Positions 52,778-61,165 of a DNA stretch of 64,000 nucleotides are shown piece after piece. The DNA comes from Nocardia beijingensis NBRC 16342 (lineage in GTDB: Bacteria; Actinomycetota; Actinomycetes; Mycobacteriales; Mycobacteriaceae), in contig NZ_BDBC01000011.1 of assembly GCF_001612785.1 (NCBI RefSeq), positions 44,014 to 108,013 of the forward strand. Direction: 5' to 3'. The translations under genes were made by a program, and so were the position numbers. The notes under the pieces are model-generated. The model had not been told where the DNA came from. It saw only the letters and a program-made list of their open reading frames with translations, and made no database searches. The stretch's first letter is position 1. Each line of letters opens with the position of its first letter.

Positions 52778-53689
52778 ATGAATGTGATCGGGGTGGGCTC
52801 GGACGGGCTTGTCGCGGCCGGTGATACCTGGGGTATCTCGGGGCCGCAGTTCCTCGCGGTCTATGTACCGCTCGTGCTGGTGGCCGTAGTCGTGGGATTC
52901 TGGCTGCGATCCCGGGTGACGGGCGCGGATCCGGAAACGGACACGGTCGCCGCGCCGGGCGCGGAGCTGACCTCGCCCGAACTGGGGATGCTCTACGGCG
53001 ACCAGAACGCCGTACTCGCGGCGATGGCGCGATTGCGCGGCGTCGAGGCGATCGATTCGGCCGCCGCGCCGGTTCGCCCCCTCACCGCGCAGGAGCGTGG
53101 GGGTCTGGATCCGTTCACCGTGTCGGTGTACGACCGGCTGGCGGCGGGTCATGGCAAGACCGTCGGCGCCATCGTCGGCGGATCGCTCGACGCGCTGCGC
53201 GCCAGGATGGTCGACCTCGGGTACTTCCCCGGGCCCGAGATGCGCCACGGTCTGCGTGACGCGGGCATGCCGATCCTCGTCACCGGCGCGCTGGGGGTGG
53301 TGCGGATCATCGCGGGCGCCTCGCACGGCAACCCGGTCGGTTTGCTGGTGGTGCTGGTGATCGCGCAGGCGTTCGGATACTGGCTGGTGGTGCGCAAACC
53401 TCGGCTCACCGCGCTGGGCGTGCGGGCCCGAGACGCCGTATCCGAACGCAATCGGCATTTGCGGCCGACCAATTCGCCGTCCTACGCGACCTATGGGGCC
53501 GAGAGCGCGGCGGTCGCGGCAGCCGTTTTCGGCATCGGTGCGCTCGTCGCGCTCGATCCCGGACTGGCCCAGGCGGTCGCGCCGCCGAGCACGTCGGGCG
53601 GCGGCGACGGGGGCGGCGACAGCGGCGGCGGTGACGGAGGCGGATGCGGCAGCGGGTGCGGCGGGGGCTGCGGCGGTTGCGGTGGCTGA
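52778..53689 (+). CDS. TIGR04222-type membrane protein with Gly/Cys-rich tail
   Basis: The 303-residue protein has an extracytoplasmic-style N-terminus, three membrane helices (about 26-46, 167-205 as a paired region, and 238-260), and a soluble part between them with SPELGMLYGDQNAVLAAMARLRG. The last 35 residues are Gly, Asp, Ser and Cys only apart from PPSTS: GGGDGGGD, then four Cys at 290, 294, 298 and 301 (spacing CxxxCxxxCxxC). The layout matches the TIGR04222 family. The stop overlaps the DUF692 gene start, so the tail is the likely substrate of that enzyme. GTGGGAG precedes the ATG. Confidence 0.8.
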   Translation: MNVIGVGSDGLVAAGDTWGISGPQFLAVYVPLVLVAVVVGFWLRSRVTGADPETDTVAAPGAELTSPELGMLYGDQNAVLAAMARLRGVEAIDSAAAPVRPLTAQERGGLDPFTVSVYDRLAAGHGKTVGAIVGGSLDALRARMVDLGYFPGPEMRHGLRDAGMPILVTGALGVVRIIAGASHGNPVGLLVVLVIAQAFGYWLVVRKPRLTALGVRARDAVSERNRHLRPTNSPSYATYGAESAAVAAAVFGIGALVALDPGLAQAVAPPSTSGGGDGGGDSGGGDGGGCGSGCGGGCGGCGG

Positions 53690-54557
53690 GCGCCCCGGGC
53701 CGCTGCCACCCGACGCGCTCGGCATCGGCTGGCGGCCCGAGATCTGCGGGGTGATCGCCACCTTGGACGGACTCGGATTCTGCGAGGTCATCGCCGAATC
53801 ACTGGTCCGCGATCCGCACCGAGGCGGGCAGGTCGCCGTCCCCGAGGAACTGGCCGCCCTGCGGGCGCGCGGCGTCGCCGTGGTGCCGCACGGCATCTCG
53901 CTGTCGCTGGGCGGTGCGGAGCCGGTCGAGGGCCTGCGGGTCGAGCACTTGGCAGCCTGTGCTGCGGCGGTGGCGGCTCCGCTGGTGAGCGAGCACGTCG
54001 CTTTCGTCCGCGCGGGTGGTCTGGAGGCGGGCCACCTGCTGCCGATCCCGCGGACCCGGGAAGCGCTCGACGCGCTCACCCGCAATATCGCGCGGACCAG
54101 GGCGGCGCTCGACGTCCCGCTGGCGGTGGAGAACATCGCCACCCTGTTCGACTGGCCCGAGGACGAATACTCCGAAGCGGAATTCCTGTCCGAACTCGTC
54201 GAACGCACCGGTGTGTCGCTGCTGCTCGATGTCGCCAACGTCTATGCGAACGCCCGCAACCGCGGTCGCGACCCGCTCGCCGAACTGTTGCGCCTGCCCA
54301 CCGAACACGTGGCGTACTGCCACGTCGCGGGCGGTCACGAATCCGGCGGTCGCTACCACGACACCCATACCGATCCGGTTCCCGGCGAAGTTCTCGCGCT
54401 CGTGGCGGAATTCTGCGCGCATCGTCCCGTGCCGATGATGCTGGAGCGCGACGGAAACTATCCGCCCGCCGCCGAACTGCTCGACGAACTGGACGCCATC
54501 GCGGCGGCCGCCGACCGCCCGCCGATCACCGCGGGCGCCAAGGCGGTACCGAGGTGA
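53682..54557 (+). CDS. DUF692 / MNIO family iron oxidase
   Basis: The 291-residue TIM-barrel protein is in the DUF692 family, the multinuclear non-heme iron-dependent oxidases (MbnB, TglH and bufferin-maturation relatives). Candidate metal and active-site residues are Glu39 (AES), His70 (PHG), Glu104-His105, Glu150-Asn151, Asp183 and Asn186, His209, His214, His226, Asp227, His229 and Glu255. Known members modify Cys in peptides to oxazolone/thioamide or thiooxazole, or excise a carbon. The GTG at 53682 overlaps the stop of the Cys-tailed protein by 8 bases. Other starts would lie inside the tail. Confidence 0.88.
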   Translation: MAERPGPLPPDALGIGWRPEICGVIATLDGLGFCEVIAESLVRDPHRGGQVAVPEELAALRARGVAVVPHGISLSLGGAEPVEGLRVEHLAACAAAVAAPLVSEHVAFVRAGGLEAGHLLPIPRTREALDALTRNIARTRAALDVPLAVENIATLFDWPEDEYSEAEFLSELVERTGVSLLLDVANVYANARNRGRDPLAELLRLPTEHVAYCHVAGGHESGGRYHDTHTDPVPGEVLALVAEFCAHRPVPMMLERDGNYPPAAELLDELDAIAAAADRPPITAGAKAVPR

Positions 54558-54934
54558 GCGACGCGTCCGTGCCTGCGCGGCCACCTGACGGCGCGACGCT
54601 GGCCCAGCGGCAAGCGGCGCTGGTGCGCGCATTGGTCGCGGGAGCCGCCGTACCCCCCGGATTCGACGCGGAGGCCGTCGGCGCGGCGGCGGACGCACTG
54701 CTGCGCAAGCGGGCCGGCGAGGTGGCCCGGCGTTTCCCGCTGCTGGCGCACGCGTGCCACGGCGACTTCACCGCCCGCTTCACGGCGTGGGCGCGCAATC
54801 ACCCGAAGACCACCACGTCCGCCGATGCCGCCGCTTTCGCGTCCGCCACCGGAATCGACTGGCCGACCACACCTCACGGCCGGGCCAGGAGGCGCTGGTT
54901 TTCCCGGTATCGCGCATCGGGCGGCGCGCGCTGA
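54554..54934 (+). CDS. Small partner protein following the MNIO gene
   Basis: The 126-residue protein begins MSDASVPARPPDGATLAQRQAAL and is helical, with ALLRKRAGEVARRFPLLAHACHGDFTARFTAW and a basic C-terminus ending ARRRWFSRYRASGGAR. The length and layout resemble the small proteins that follow DUF692 genes in other actinomycetes and act like MbnC-type partners of the oxidase, probably for substrate binding. The GTG at 54554 overlaps the MNIO stop by GTGA. I do not name a Pfam family with certainty. Confidence 0.72.
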   Translation: MSDASVPARPPDGATLAQRQAALVRALVAGAAVPPGFDAEAVGAAADALLRKRAGEVARRFPLLAHACHGDFTARFTAWARNHPKTTTSADAAAFASATGIDWPTTPHGRARRRWFSRYRASGGAR

Positions 54935-54947
54935 GTTCGGTCCGGCC

Positions 54948-55091
54948 CTACGGGTGGCGGGCTTCGACCGGGACCGCGGCGTCGCCGGCGTCGCGACGCT
55001 CCTCGAGCCACACACTGACCGCCACCGTCACATACGCAGCGACGGTCGCCATCCCCGGAAGCATCAGCATGAGCATGAGAAACGAAAGCAT
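54948..55091 (-). CDS. Possible small single-pass membrane protein
   Basis: The 47-residue frame starts MLSFLMLMLMLPGMATVAAYVTVAVSV and ends in a charged tail, which fits one membrane helix. A GGGAGGG site lies about 11 bases before the ATG at 55091. It sits between the MNIO partner and a phosphoesterase, on the opposite strand. The evidence is weak; chance open frames of this size do occur. Confidence 0.4.
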   Translation of the reverse strand: MLSFLMLMLMLPGMATVAAYVTVAVSVWLEERRDAGDAAVPVEARHP

Positions 55092-55308
55092 CGAAGACAC
55101 AAGCCCTCCCGGACAACACGATGGAAACTGTCGCACCGGTGCGCAGCACTGCGTCACCGTCACGGCCGGGCATACCCACGACCGGAGGTCCAATCTCCAC
55201 TGGGTCGCCGAGATCATGTGAGAGATATCACATGGCCGATTTACCGCGCGGTCCGTGGATCGGCGGGGACAATCCGCGTCCCGTCGCGCCCGTGGTAGAC
55301 CGGTCACC

Positions 55309-55809
55309 ATGCGGTTGCTCATCATCTCCGACACGCACGTGCCGAAGCGCGCGCGGGATCTGCCGGAGGCACTCTGGCGCGAAGTCGACGCCGCCGACGT
55401 GATCGTGCACGCGGGCGACTGGGTCGAGGTCGCCTTGCTGGACCGCCTGGAAGCGCGCAGCGCTCGTCTCATCGGTGTGTTCGGCAACAACGACGGTCCG
55501 GAACTGCGCGCGCGACTGCCCGAGGTCGCCCGTGCCGAACTCGACGGCCTGCGGCTGGCGGTGGTGCACGAAACCGGTCCCGCGAAGGGCCGCGAGCAAC
55601 GGTGCGCCCGGGATTTCCCGGACACCGATGTCCTGGTCTTCGGCCACAGCCACATTCCCTGGGACAGCGTCGCGGACAGCGGCTTGCGCCTGCTCAATCC
55701 CGGCTCGCCGACCGACCGGCGCAGACAGCCGCAGCACACCTACCTCACCGCGCGGATACAGGCGGGGCGGCTGAGCGAGGTCGTGCTGCACACCGTTCCG
55801 CAACACTGA
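55309..55809 (+). CDS. YfcE/MJ0936-family metallophosphoesterase
   Basis: The 166-residue phosphoesterase has the di-metal motifs SDTH (D8, H10), HAGDW, GNND, VVHE and GHSH near residue 116. The length and motif spacing match YfcE-type phosphodiesterases, which act on cyclic or linear nucleotides in vitro. The ATG at 55309 is used. It is a single gene without an obvious operon partner. Confidence 0.88.
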   Translation: MRLLIISDTHVPKRARDLPEALWREVDAADVIVHAGDWVEVALLDRLEARSARLIGVFGNNDGPELRARLPEVARAELDGLRLAVVHETGPAKGREQRCARDFPDTDVLVFGHSHIPWDSVADSGLRLLNPGSPTDRRRQPQHTYLTARIQAGRLSEVVLHTVPQH

Positions 55810-55833
55810 TCTTTCGATGCACCGCCCGCGCCT

Positions 55834-56007
55834 TCAGCGTCTGGTCGCGGTGATCACGTCCGAACTGACCGGCTCGACGAAACGGCCACCGGGGTCGATC
55901 GCCAGCAGTGTGTCGGTGACCTCCTGCTCGAACACGGCCCGCCGGCCGCCGAGCAACCGATACAGCGGCAACTCGGCCGGAACCGACGCGGAGACTCGAT
56001 GGTAGCC
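55834..56007 (-). other. In-frame coding-like extension after the MscS stop codon
   Basis: Directly after the TGA of the MscS gene (56010-56008), 57 sense codons continue in the same frame to a TGA at 55836-55834. The translation reads like protein: ASVPAELPLYRLLGGRRAV, FEQEVTDTLLAIDPGG and RFVEPVSSDV, with coding-type GC-rich third positions. No start codon with a ribosome site is present. It is either the former C-terminus of MscS cut off by a nonsense change, or a stop-codon readthrough product. Confidence 0.45.
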
Positions 56008-57114
56008 TCAGTCGCTCCGATCGCCCACCAGCGCCAGATGCCGGTCGCCGAGGGGGGAATCGGTGATCGCGGTGGAGATCTTCGGCAGGGCGTAGGGGTG
56101 GTTGCGGCCGAGCCAGGCCAGCATTTCCTCGCGCACCGCGCACCGCAGGTTCCACGCGTCGTCGGCGTCGGCCGCCGACATCGTCGCGCGCACCACGATA
56201 TTCGTCGGCGTGCTATCGGTGACCTGCAGGCCCCAGGAGCGACCGTCCCAGTCCGCGCGCGTGCGCAGATACTCCTCCAGGTGCTCGCGCAGCAGCGGCA
56301 CCGGCGTGCTGTGGTCCAGGTACAGGAAGACCGTCCCGGTGAGCTGCGAACCGCCGCGCGACCAGTTCTCGTACGGCTTGTTGTTGAAGTAGGAGACCGG
56401 CATGGTCAGCCTGCGGTCGTCCCAGATCCGCACGGTGAGGAAGGCGAGAGTGATCTCCTCCACGATGCCCCACTCCCCCTCGACCACGACGGTGTCACCG
56501 ATCTTCACCGAGTCGCCGAACGCGATCTGCAATCCGGCGATCAGGTTGCTCAGCGTCGACTGCGCGGCGACACCGGCGATGATGCCGATCACCCCCGCCG
56601 AAGCCAGCAGCGAGGTGCCCAGGGTCCGCAGACTCGGCACCAGCAGCAGGATCACGACGGCGGCGGTGGTCACCACCAGGACCGAGGTGACGATCCGGCG
56701 CACCAAGCCGAGCTGGGTGCGCAATTGCCGCACCCGCGTGATGTCCTGGGTGCGCCGCGCATACGAGCGCAGCGTGTTCTCCGCGACCGCGTCGGCGGCG
56801 CGGATGACACACCACGCCGCGGCCATGATCGCCGCGGTCGCGAGACCGGTCCGGATCATCACGTCCTGGGGCAGATCGAGGTGCGCCAGCGGGTAGGTGG
56901 CGTGCAACGCCAACGCGCCGAGCAGCACCTGCACGGGCATCTGCACCCGCCGCAGCAAGGTGGGGAGCTGGTTGCCCGGTCGTCTGCGGGCGGCGTAACG
57001 CAGTAAGCGATCGATCAGCAGACCGGCCGTCACGGTGATGGCCACCGTACCGAGAAGCACGATGAGCGGCCGTAGTATTTCCTCCAACGGATCGAACTCC
57101 TTCTCCTCGTCCAC
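56008..57114 (-). CDS. MscS-family mechanosensitive channel
   Basis: The 368-residue membrane protein has four or five N-terminal helices (about 15-190), the pore-helix motif SAGVIGIIAGVAAQSTLSNL and the MscS beta domain (GDTVVVEGEWGIVEEITLAF, DDRRLTMPVSYFNN). It probably opens under osmotic stress. The GTG at 57114 is used. The gene ends with a TGA that is followed by a coding-like in-frame extension of 57 codons, suggesting that the original protein was longer. Two small genes and a lipase-maturation protein lie upstream on the same strand. Confidence 0.87.
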   Translation of the reverse strand: MDEEKEFDPLEEILRPLIVLLGTVAITVTAGLLIDRLLRYAARRRPGNQLPTLLRRVQMPVQVLLGALALHATYPLAHLDLPQDVMIRTGLATAAIMAAAWCVIRAADAVAENTLRSYARRTQDITRVRQLRTQLGLVRRIVTSVLVVTTAAVVILLLVPSLRTLGTSLLASAGVIGIIAGVAAQSTLSNLIAGLQIAFGDSVKIGDTVVVEGEWGIVEEITLAFLTVRIWDDRRLTMPVSYFNNKPYENWSRGGSQLTGTVFLYLDHSTPVPLLREHLEEYLRTRADWDGRSWGLQVTDSTPTNIVVRATMSAADADDAWNLRCAVREEMLAWLGRNHPYALPKISTAITDSPLGDRHLALVGDRSD

Positions 57115-57252
57115 TCACCGCGCCACGGCGTTCTTCGCCGCATCGGGAAAGCAGCGCCAGGGATCGCCGGCGCTGCTCATATTCCGCGCAGGTGAGTGCG
57201 ATGCTTCGATTCCGCTCCGGCGAGCGGGCTTGCACACGGGCGAGTGATGGTC

Positions 57253-57393
57253 TTACAGCAGCGCCAGCGCGATGCTCAGCACCGCCAGTACGAAAACCCA
57301 TGCCGCGACGGTCCATTCGGCAGGAAGTTCTGTGCCGGGATGGCCGCCGCGTCGGGCGGCGCGATACTGCGAGCGCGAGGCCGAAATGGACAT
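57253..57393 (-). CDS. Small single-pass membrane protein
   Basis: The 46-residue protein starts MSISASRSQYRAARRGG and ends AAWVFVLAVLSIALALL, so it has a basic N-terminus and a C-terminal membrane helix (tail anchor). AAGGAGG lies 5 bases before the ATG at 57393, which is a very good ribosome site. An in-frame ATG at 57417 is possible but weaker. It is between the lipase-maturation gene and MscS on the same strand. The family is unknown. Confidence 0.55.
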   Translation of the reverse strand: MSISASRSQYRAARRGGHPGTELPAEWTVAAWVFVLAVLSIALALL

Positions 57394-57536
57394 ACATCCT
57401 CCTTCGGTCGGTTGCGTCATCCAGGCGCATACCCGCTTTCGCCGCCGATCGTCGCCACGCCGGTGTGGCGAATCCCACCGCGGACGGCAGAGGCGTTGTC
57501 CATCAGGGATTCTCGGCAGCCGCGCGGCGCCGATGG

Positions 57537-58994
57537 TCATCGGCGGCCGGAATGGCTGCGGTAATGCAGGTCCTCCAGCGAAAGAGGCGGAACGTAGCGC
57601 GTCACCAGTGTGCGGTCCCACCACGCCCGGGTGCGGGCCAGTTCGCGTGGTGTGGTGAAGCGGTACAGATACAGCTGGGCCCGGACGTAGCGCGGTGCGG
57701 CATCCGGGAACGGATTGCGCCGTAGCAGTCGCAGCGTGGCGGCGTCGTTCTCCAGCAGTCGCGCCAAGAAGGGGCCCAGCCACGACTGTGCGTACCGCGG
57801 TGACGCGGCGGCGAACCACATGAGCCAGTCCAGGCGCAGATGGTACGGGGCCCATTGGCGCGGGAGCCGGCGCGGATCACCGGGTTTGCCCTTGAACTCG
57901 TATTCCCGCCACCGTGTCCGGTCGGTGACGGCCGGTTCGTCGGTGCCTTCGACGACCACCTCGTAGCGGGTGCGTCCGATGCTGCCGAACGCTCCATAGG
58001 TGTTGACCAAGTGATAGGGGTCGAACGACCGGTTCATGGCCTGGTGGCTGGAGATCAGATTGCGGGCCGGCCGGTAACTCAGGAAGACCACCACCGCGGT
58101 GAACGCGATGACCAGGCCCGTGAACCACGGCGGCGGCCCCGGCAGCGACGGCGGTGCGGGCACCGGCAACACCGCGGCGGCCGCGGGCCCGCTGACCGCG
58201 CCGCACGCGAGGACGATCGTCAGCCAGTTCAGCCAGGCGAAATTGCCCGACAGCACCAGCCACAGCTGGGTGATCACGATGACGGCCGCGGCGATGCTCG
58301 CCACCGGCTGCGGCGCGAACAGCCCGAAGGGCACGACCAGCTGGGCGACATGGTTGCCGAGCACCTCCACCCGGTGCAGCGGCTTGGGCAGGTGGTGGAA
58401 GAACCAGCTCAGCGGTCCCGGCATCGGTTGCGTCTCGTGGTGGTAGTACAGGCAGGTCAGATCGCGCCAGCACCGGTCACCGCGCAGTTTGATCAATCCG
58501 GCGCCGAACTCCACCCGGAACAGCAGCCAGCGCGCCAGCCACAGCACCAGCACCGGGGGCGCGGTGCGGTCGTTGCCGAGGAAGATCACCAGGAACCCGC
58601 ATTCCAGCAGCAGCGACTCCCAGCCGAACGCGTACCAGTCCTGTCCCACATTGACGATCGACAGGTAGAGCACCCATAACAACGCCCACATCAGCATCGC
58701 CGCCCACAGCGGCACCAGATCGGCGAGGCCGGCCACCATCGCCGCGGACAGCGCCGCACCGAACCAGGACACCACGGCGAAGAACCGGTCGGAATAGTGG
58801 ACATGGAAAATGCTCGGCGCCTGCCGAAAGGACCGCCGGGCCAGCCATCGCGGCACGGGTAGCATGCCGTGCTCCCCGATCAGCGCCCGGAATTGCCGGG
58901 CGGCGACCACGAAGCCGATCAGATAGACGGCCGCGACACCGCGAGTCAGCAGCTGCCTGCTCAACCAATATTCGGATGCGGTGAACCAGTCCAT
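57537..58994 (-). CDS. Lipase maturation factor (LMF1) family membrane protein
   Basis: The 485-residue protein has about seven to ten membrane helices and the family motifs QDWYAFGWESLLLECGFL, FRVEFGAGLIKLRGD, CWRDLTCLYYHHETQPMP and NTYGAFGSIGRTRYEVVVEGT. It matches bacterial LMF-family proteins; in animals LMF1 folds secreted lipases, but the bacterial role is not established. The ATG at 58994 follows GGAGG. It converges with nothing and is followed downstream by a small membrane gene and MscS. Confidence 0.87.
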   Translation of the reverse strand: MDWFTASEYWLSRQLLTRGVAAVYLIGFVVAARQFRALIGEHGMLPVPRWLARRSFRQAPSIFHVHYSDRFFAVVSWFGAALSAAMVAGLADLVPLWAAMLMWALLWVLYLSIVNVGQDWYAFGWESLLLECGFLVIFLGNDRTAPPVLVLWLARWLLFRVEFGAGLIKLRGDRCWRDLTCLYYHHETQPMPGPLSWFFHHLPKPLHRVEVLGNHVAQLVVPFGLFAPQPVASIAAAVIVITQLWLVLSGNFAWLNWLTIVLACGAVSGPAAAAVLPVPAPPSLPGPPPWFTGLVIAFTAVVVFLSYRPARNLISSHQAMNRSFDPYHLVNTYGAFGSIGRTRYEVVVEGTDEPAVTDRTRWREYEFKGKPGDPRRLPRQWAPYHLRLDWLMWFAAASPRYAQSWLGPFLARLLENDAATLRLLRRNPFPDAAPRYVRAQLYLYRFTTPRELARTRAWWDRTLVTRYVPPLSLEDLHYRSHSGRR

Positions 58995-59063
58995 GCCCGC
59001 AACTCCTCCGACCGCGGACCTTCGCCCCACCGCATACCCAGCCCGGCGGCGGGGAAACCGGTG

Positions 59064-60614
59064 CTACATCGGATACAGGCTGTGCTTGCGCGGGTTGTGT
59101 TCGGCAGCCGCCTCTTTGTCCCGCAGCAGCCGCAGCGCGTGCCGTATCTCCAGCCGGGTCCGGGATGGCTCGATGACGGCGTCGATGTAACCGCGTTCGG
59201 CCGCGATCCACGGCGTGGCCACCGTGGTGTTGTACTGGTCGATCATGAATTCCCGCACCGCGGCGCGCTGCTCCTCCGGCACCTGCTCCAGCTGCCGCCT
59301 GCCCGCGATGTCGACCGCGCTCTCCGCGCCGATCACCGCGATGCGGGCGGTGGGCCAGGCCAGGCTGATGTCGGCGCCGAGCTGCTTGCACGCCATGAAG
59401 CCGTACGCGCCGCCGTAGGACTTGCGGACCACGACGTTGATGATGGGCACGGTCGCCTCGATGATCGCGCGGAACACGCGACCGCCGCGGACGATGACGC
59501 CGTTGCGTTCCTCTTCCACGCCGGGGAGCACGCCGGGAGTGTCGACGACGAACACCAGAGGAATGCCGAACGCGTTGCACAGCCGGATGAAATGCGTTGC
59601 CTTGTCGGAGCATTTCGCGTCGACCGCGCCGCCGAGAACCAGCGGCTGGTTGGCGACGACGCCGACGCTGCGGCCGTCTACGCGGGTGAAGCCGGTGATG
59701 AGATTCGCCGCGGTGGCCGAGCGGATCTCGTGGAAATCGCCGTCGTCGAAGATGCGCAGCAGGATCTCGTGCATGTCGTAGCCCTCCCGGTCCGAATCCG
59801 GGATGATCAACTCCAGCTCGAGATCGGTGGCGGTGATCTCGGGTTCGAGACCCGGGTTCACGATCGGAGCCTGCTCCAGGCAACTCGACGGCAGGTAGCT
59901 CAGGTATTTACGGGCCCAGTCGAAGGCCTCCTGCTCGGTGGCGGTCACGTGATGGATGGTGCCGTTGCGGGCCTGCACGTGGGCGCCGCCCAGTTCCTCC
60001 GCGGTGACGTCCTCGCCGGTCACGGTCTTGATGACCTCGGGGCCGGTGACGAACATGTAGGAGTTCTCGGTCGCGACGAGCACGTCGGTGTTCACCGGGC
60101 CGTACACCGAACCGGCGGCGCACTTGCCGAGCATGATGGACACCTGCGGGACGAACCCGGACAGCCGCTCCTGACGCCTGCTCATATGGGCGAACCAGGC
60201 CAGCGAGGTGACCGCGTCCTGGATGCGGGCGCCGCCGGAATCGTTGATCGCCACCACCGGGCACGCCTTCTCGTAGGCGAACTTCAGGATGTGGGCGACC
60301 TTCCGCCCGAACATCTCGCCGACCGAACCGCCGTACACCGTCTGGTCGTGCGCGATGACCACGACCGGCCGCCCCTCGATGCGGCCGTGGCCGGTGACCA
60401 CACCGTCGCCGTACTTCGCGTCCTGCGCTCCTGGCGTGCGCGCGAGCGCGCCGATCTCGACGAACGTCCCCGGATCGAGCAGCGATCGCACCCGCTCCCG
60501 AGCACTGGGAATACCCTTGCTCCGGCGTTTCGCGATGCCGGACGCACCGGCGGGTTCCTCGGCGATCGCGAGGGTGTCCCGCAGCTGTTCCAACTTCTCT
60601 CGCGTGCCGACCAT
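59064..60614 (-). CDS. Acyl-CoA carboxylase carboxyltransferase beta subunit
   Basis: The 516-residue protein is an AccD/PccB-type carboxyltransferase that transfers CO2 from biotin to an acyl-CoA such as acetyl- or propionyl-CoA. Motifs include [46 protein letters not shown] in the form [11 protein letters not shown], and [11 protein letters not shown]. The ATG at 60614 gives a full-length protein. No biotin-carrier or AccA gene is adjacent, so it must use a partner subunit elsewhere. A propionyl-CoA role would suit steroid breakdown, but that is inference. Confidence 0.9.
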   Translation of the reverse strand: MVGTREKLEQLRDTLAIAEEPAGASGIAKRRSKGIPSARERVRSLLDPGTFVEIGALARTPGAQDAKYGDGVVTGHGRIEGRPVVVIAHDQTVYGGSVGEMFGRKVAHILKFAYEKACPVVAINDSGGARIQDAVTSLAWFAHMSRRQERLSGFVPQVSIMLGKCAAGSVYGPVNTDVLVATENSYMFVTGPEVIKTVTGEDVTAEELGGAHVQARNGTIHHVTATEQEAFDWARKYLSYLPSSCLEQAPIVNPGLEPEITATDLELELIIPDSDREGYDMHEILLRIFDDGDFHEIRSATAANLITGFTRVDGRSVGVVANQPLVLGGAVDAKCSDKATHFIRLCNAFGIPLVFVVDTPGVLPGVEEERNGVIVRGGRVFRAIIEATVPIINVVVRKSYGGAYGFMACKQLGADISLAWPTARIAVIGAESAVDIAGRRQLEQVPEEQRAAVREFMIDQYNTTVATPWIAAERGYIDAVIEPSRTRLEIRHALRLLRDKEAAAEHNPRKHSLYPM

Positions 60615-60815
60615 CCGCAAACTGCCTCTCGACCTCACTGGCTCCTGCGCAGACGATAGGGGGCTGAACGAGCGGCGCCGAGTTCCCGAAGCGTTTACTG
60701 GGCAGCTCACAACGCGCGGACAATCGCGTTGGCACGGCGCCCTATGGACCGCTCCGGCGCCGGCGCTGTCCGTCCGCCTCCGAGACTTCCCGTGTGGCCT
60801 GGCAGGATTCGGTGC

Positions 60816-61154
60816 ATGAGCTTCACCGGGGACGATGTCCGCACCTTCGCGCTGTCGCTGCCGGAGACGTCCGAACAATTCGCCTGGGGGATGCCCACCT
60901 TCCGGGTCGCGGGCAAGCTGTTCCTGACCCTTCCGGAAGGCGAGACCTCGATGGCGGTCCGCTGTCCCATCCTCGACCGCGACGAACTCGTCGTCGCCGA
61001 ACCGGACAAATTCTGGATCGCCGCGCACGAAGCGGGCAACGCCTGGGTCCGCGCGCGGCTGGCCGCCCTCGACGACCGGGAGGAACTGGAAGCCATCGTG
61101 CGCGACTCGTGGCGGCAGGCCGCACCGCGTCAGCTACTCGACGACGCCCGGTGA
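60816..61154 (+). CDS. MmcQ/YjbR family protein
   Basis: The 112-residue protein has the family start [33 protein letters not shown] and the [17 protein letters not shown] segment. The family has a CyaY-like fold and is often called DNA-binding, although its biochemical role is uncertain. The ATG at 60816 is used. It converges on the repeat-bearing unknown gene, with 11 bases between them. Confidence 0.86.
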   Translation: MSFTGDDVRTFALSLPETSEQFAWGMPTFRVAGKLFLTLPEGETSMAVRCPILDRDELVVAEPDKFWIAAHEAGNAWVRARLAALDDREELEAIVRDSWRQAAPRQLLDDAR

Positions 61155-61165
61155 CCTGCTCGGCG

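Noticed and set aside
55817..56005. Plus-strand frame of 62 codons
   Set aside because: The opposite strand carries the more protein-like in-frame extension of MscS.
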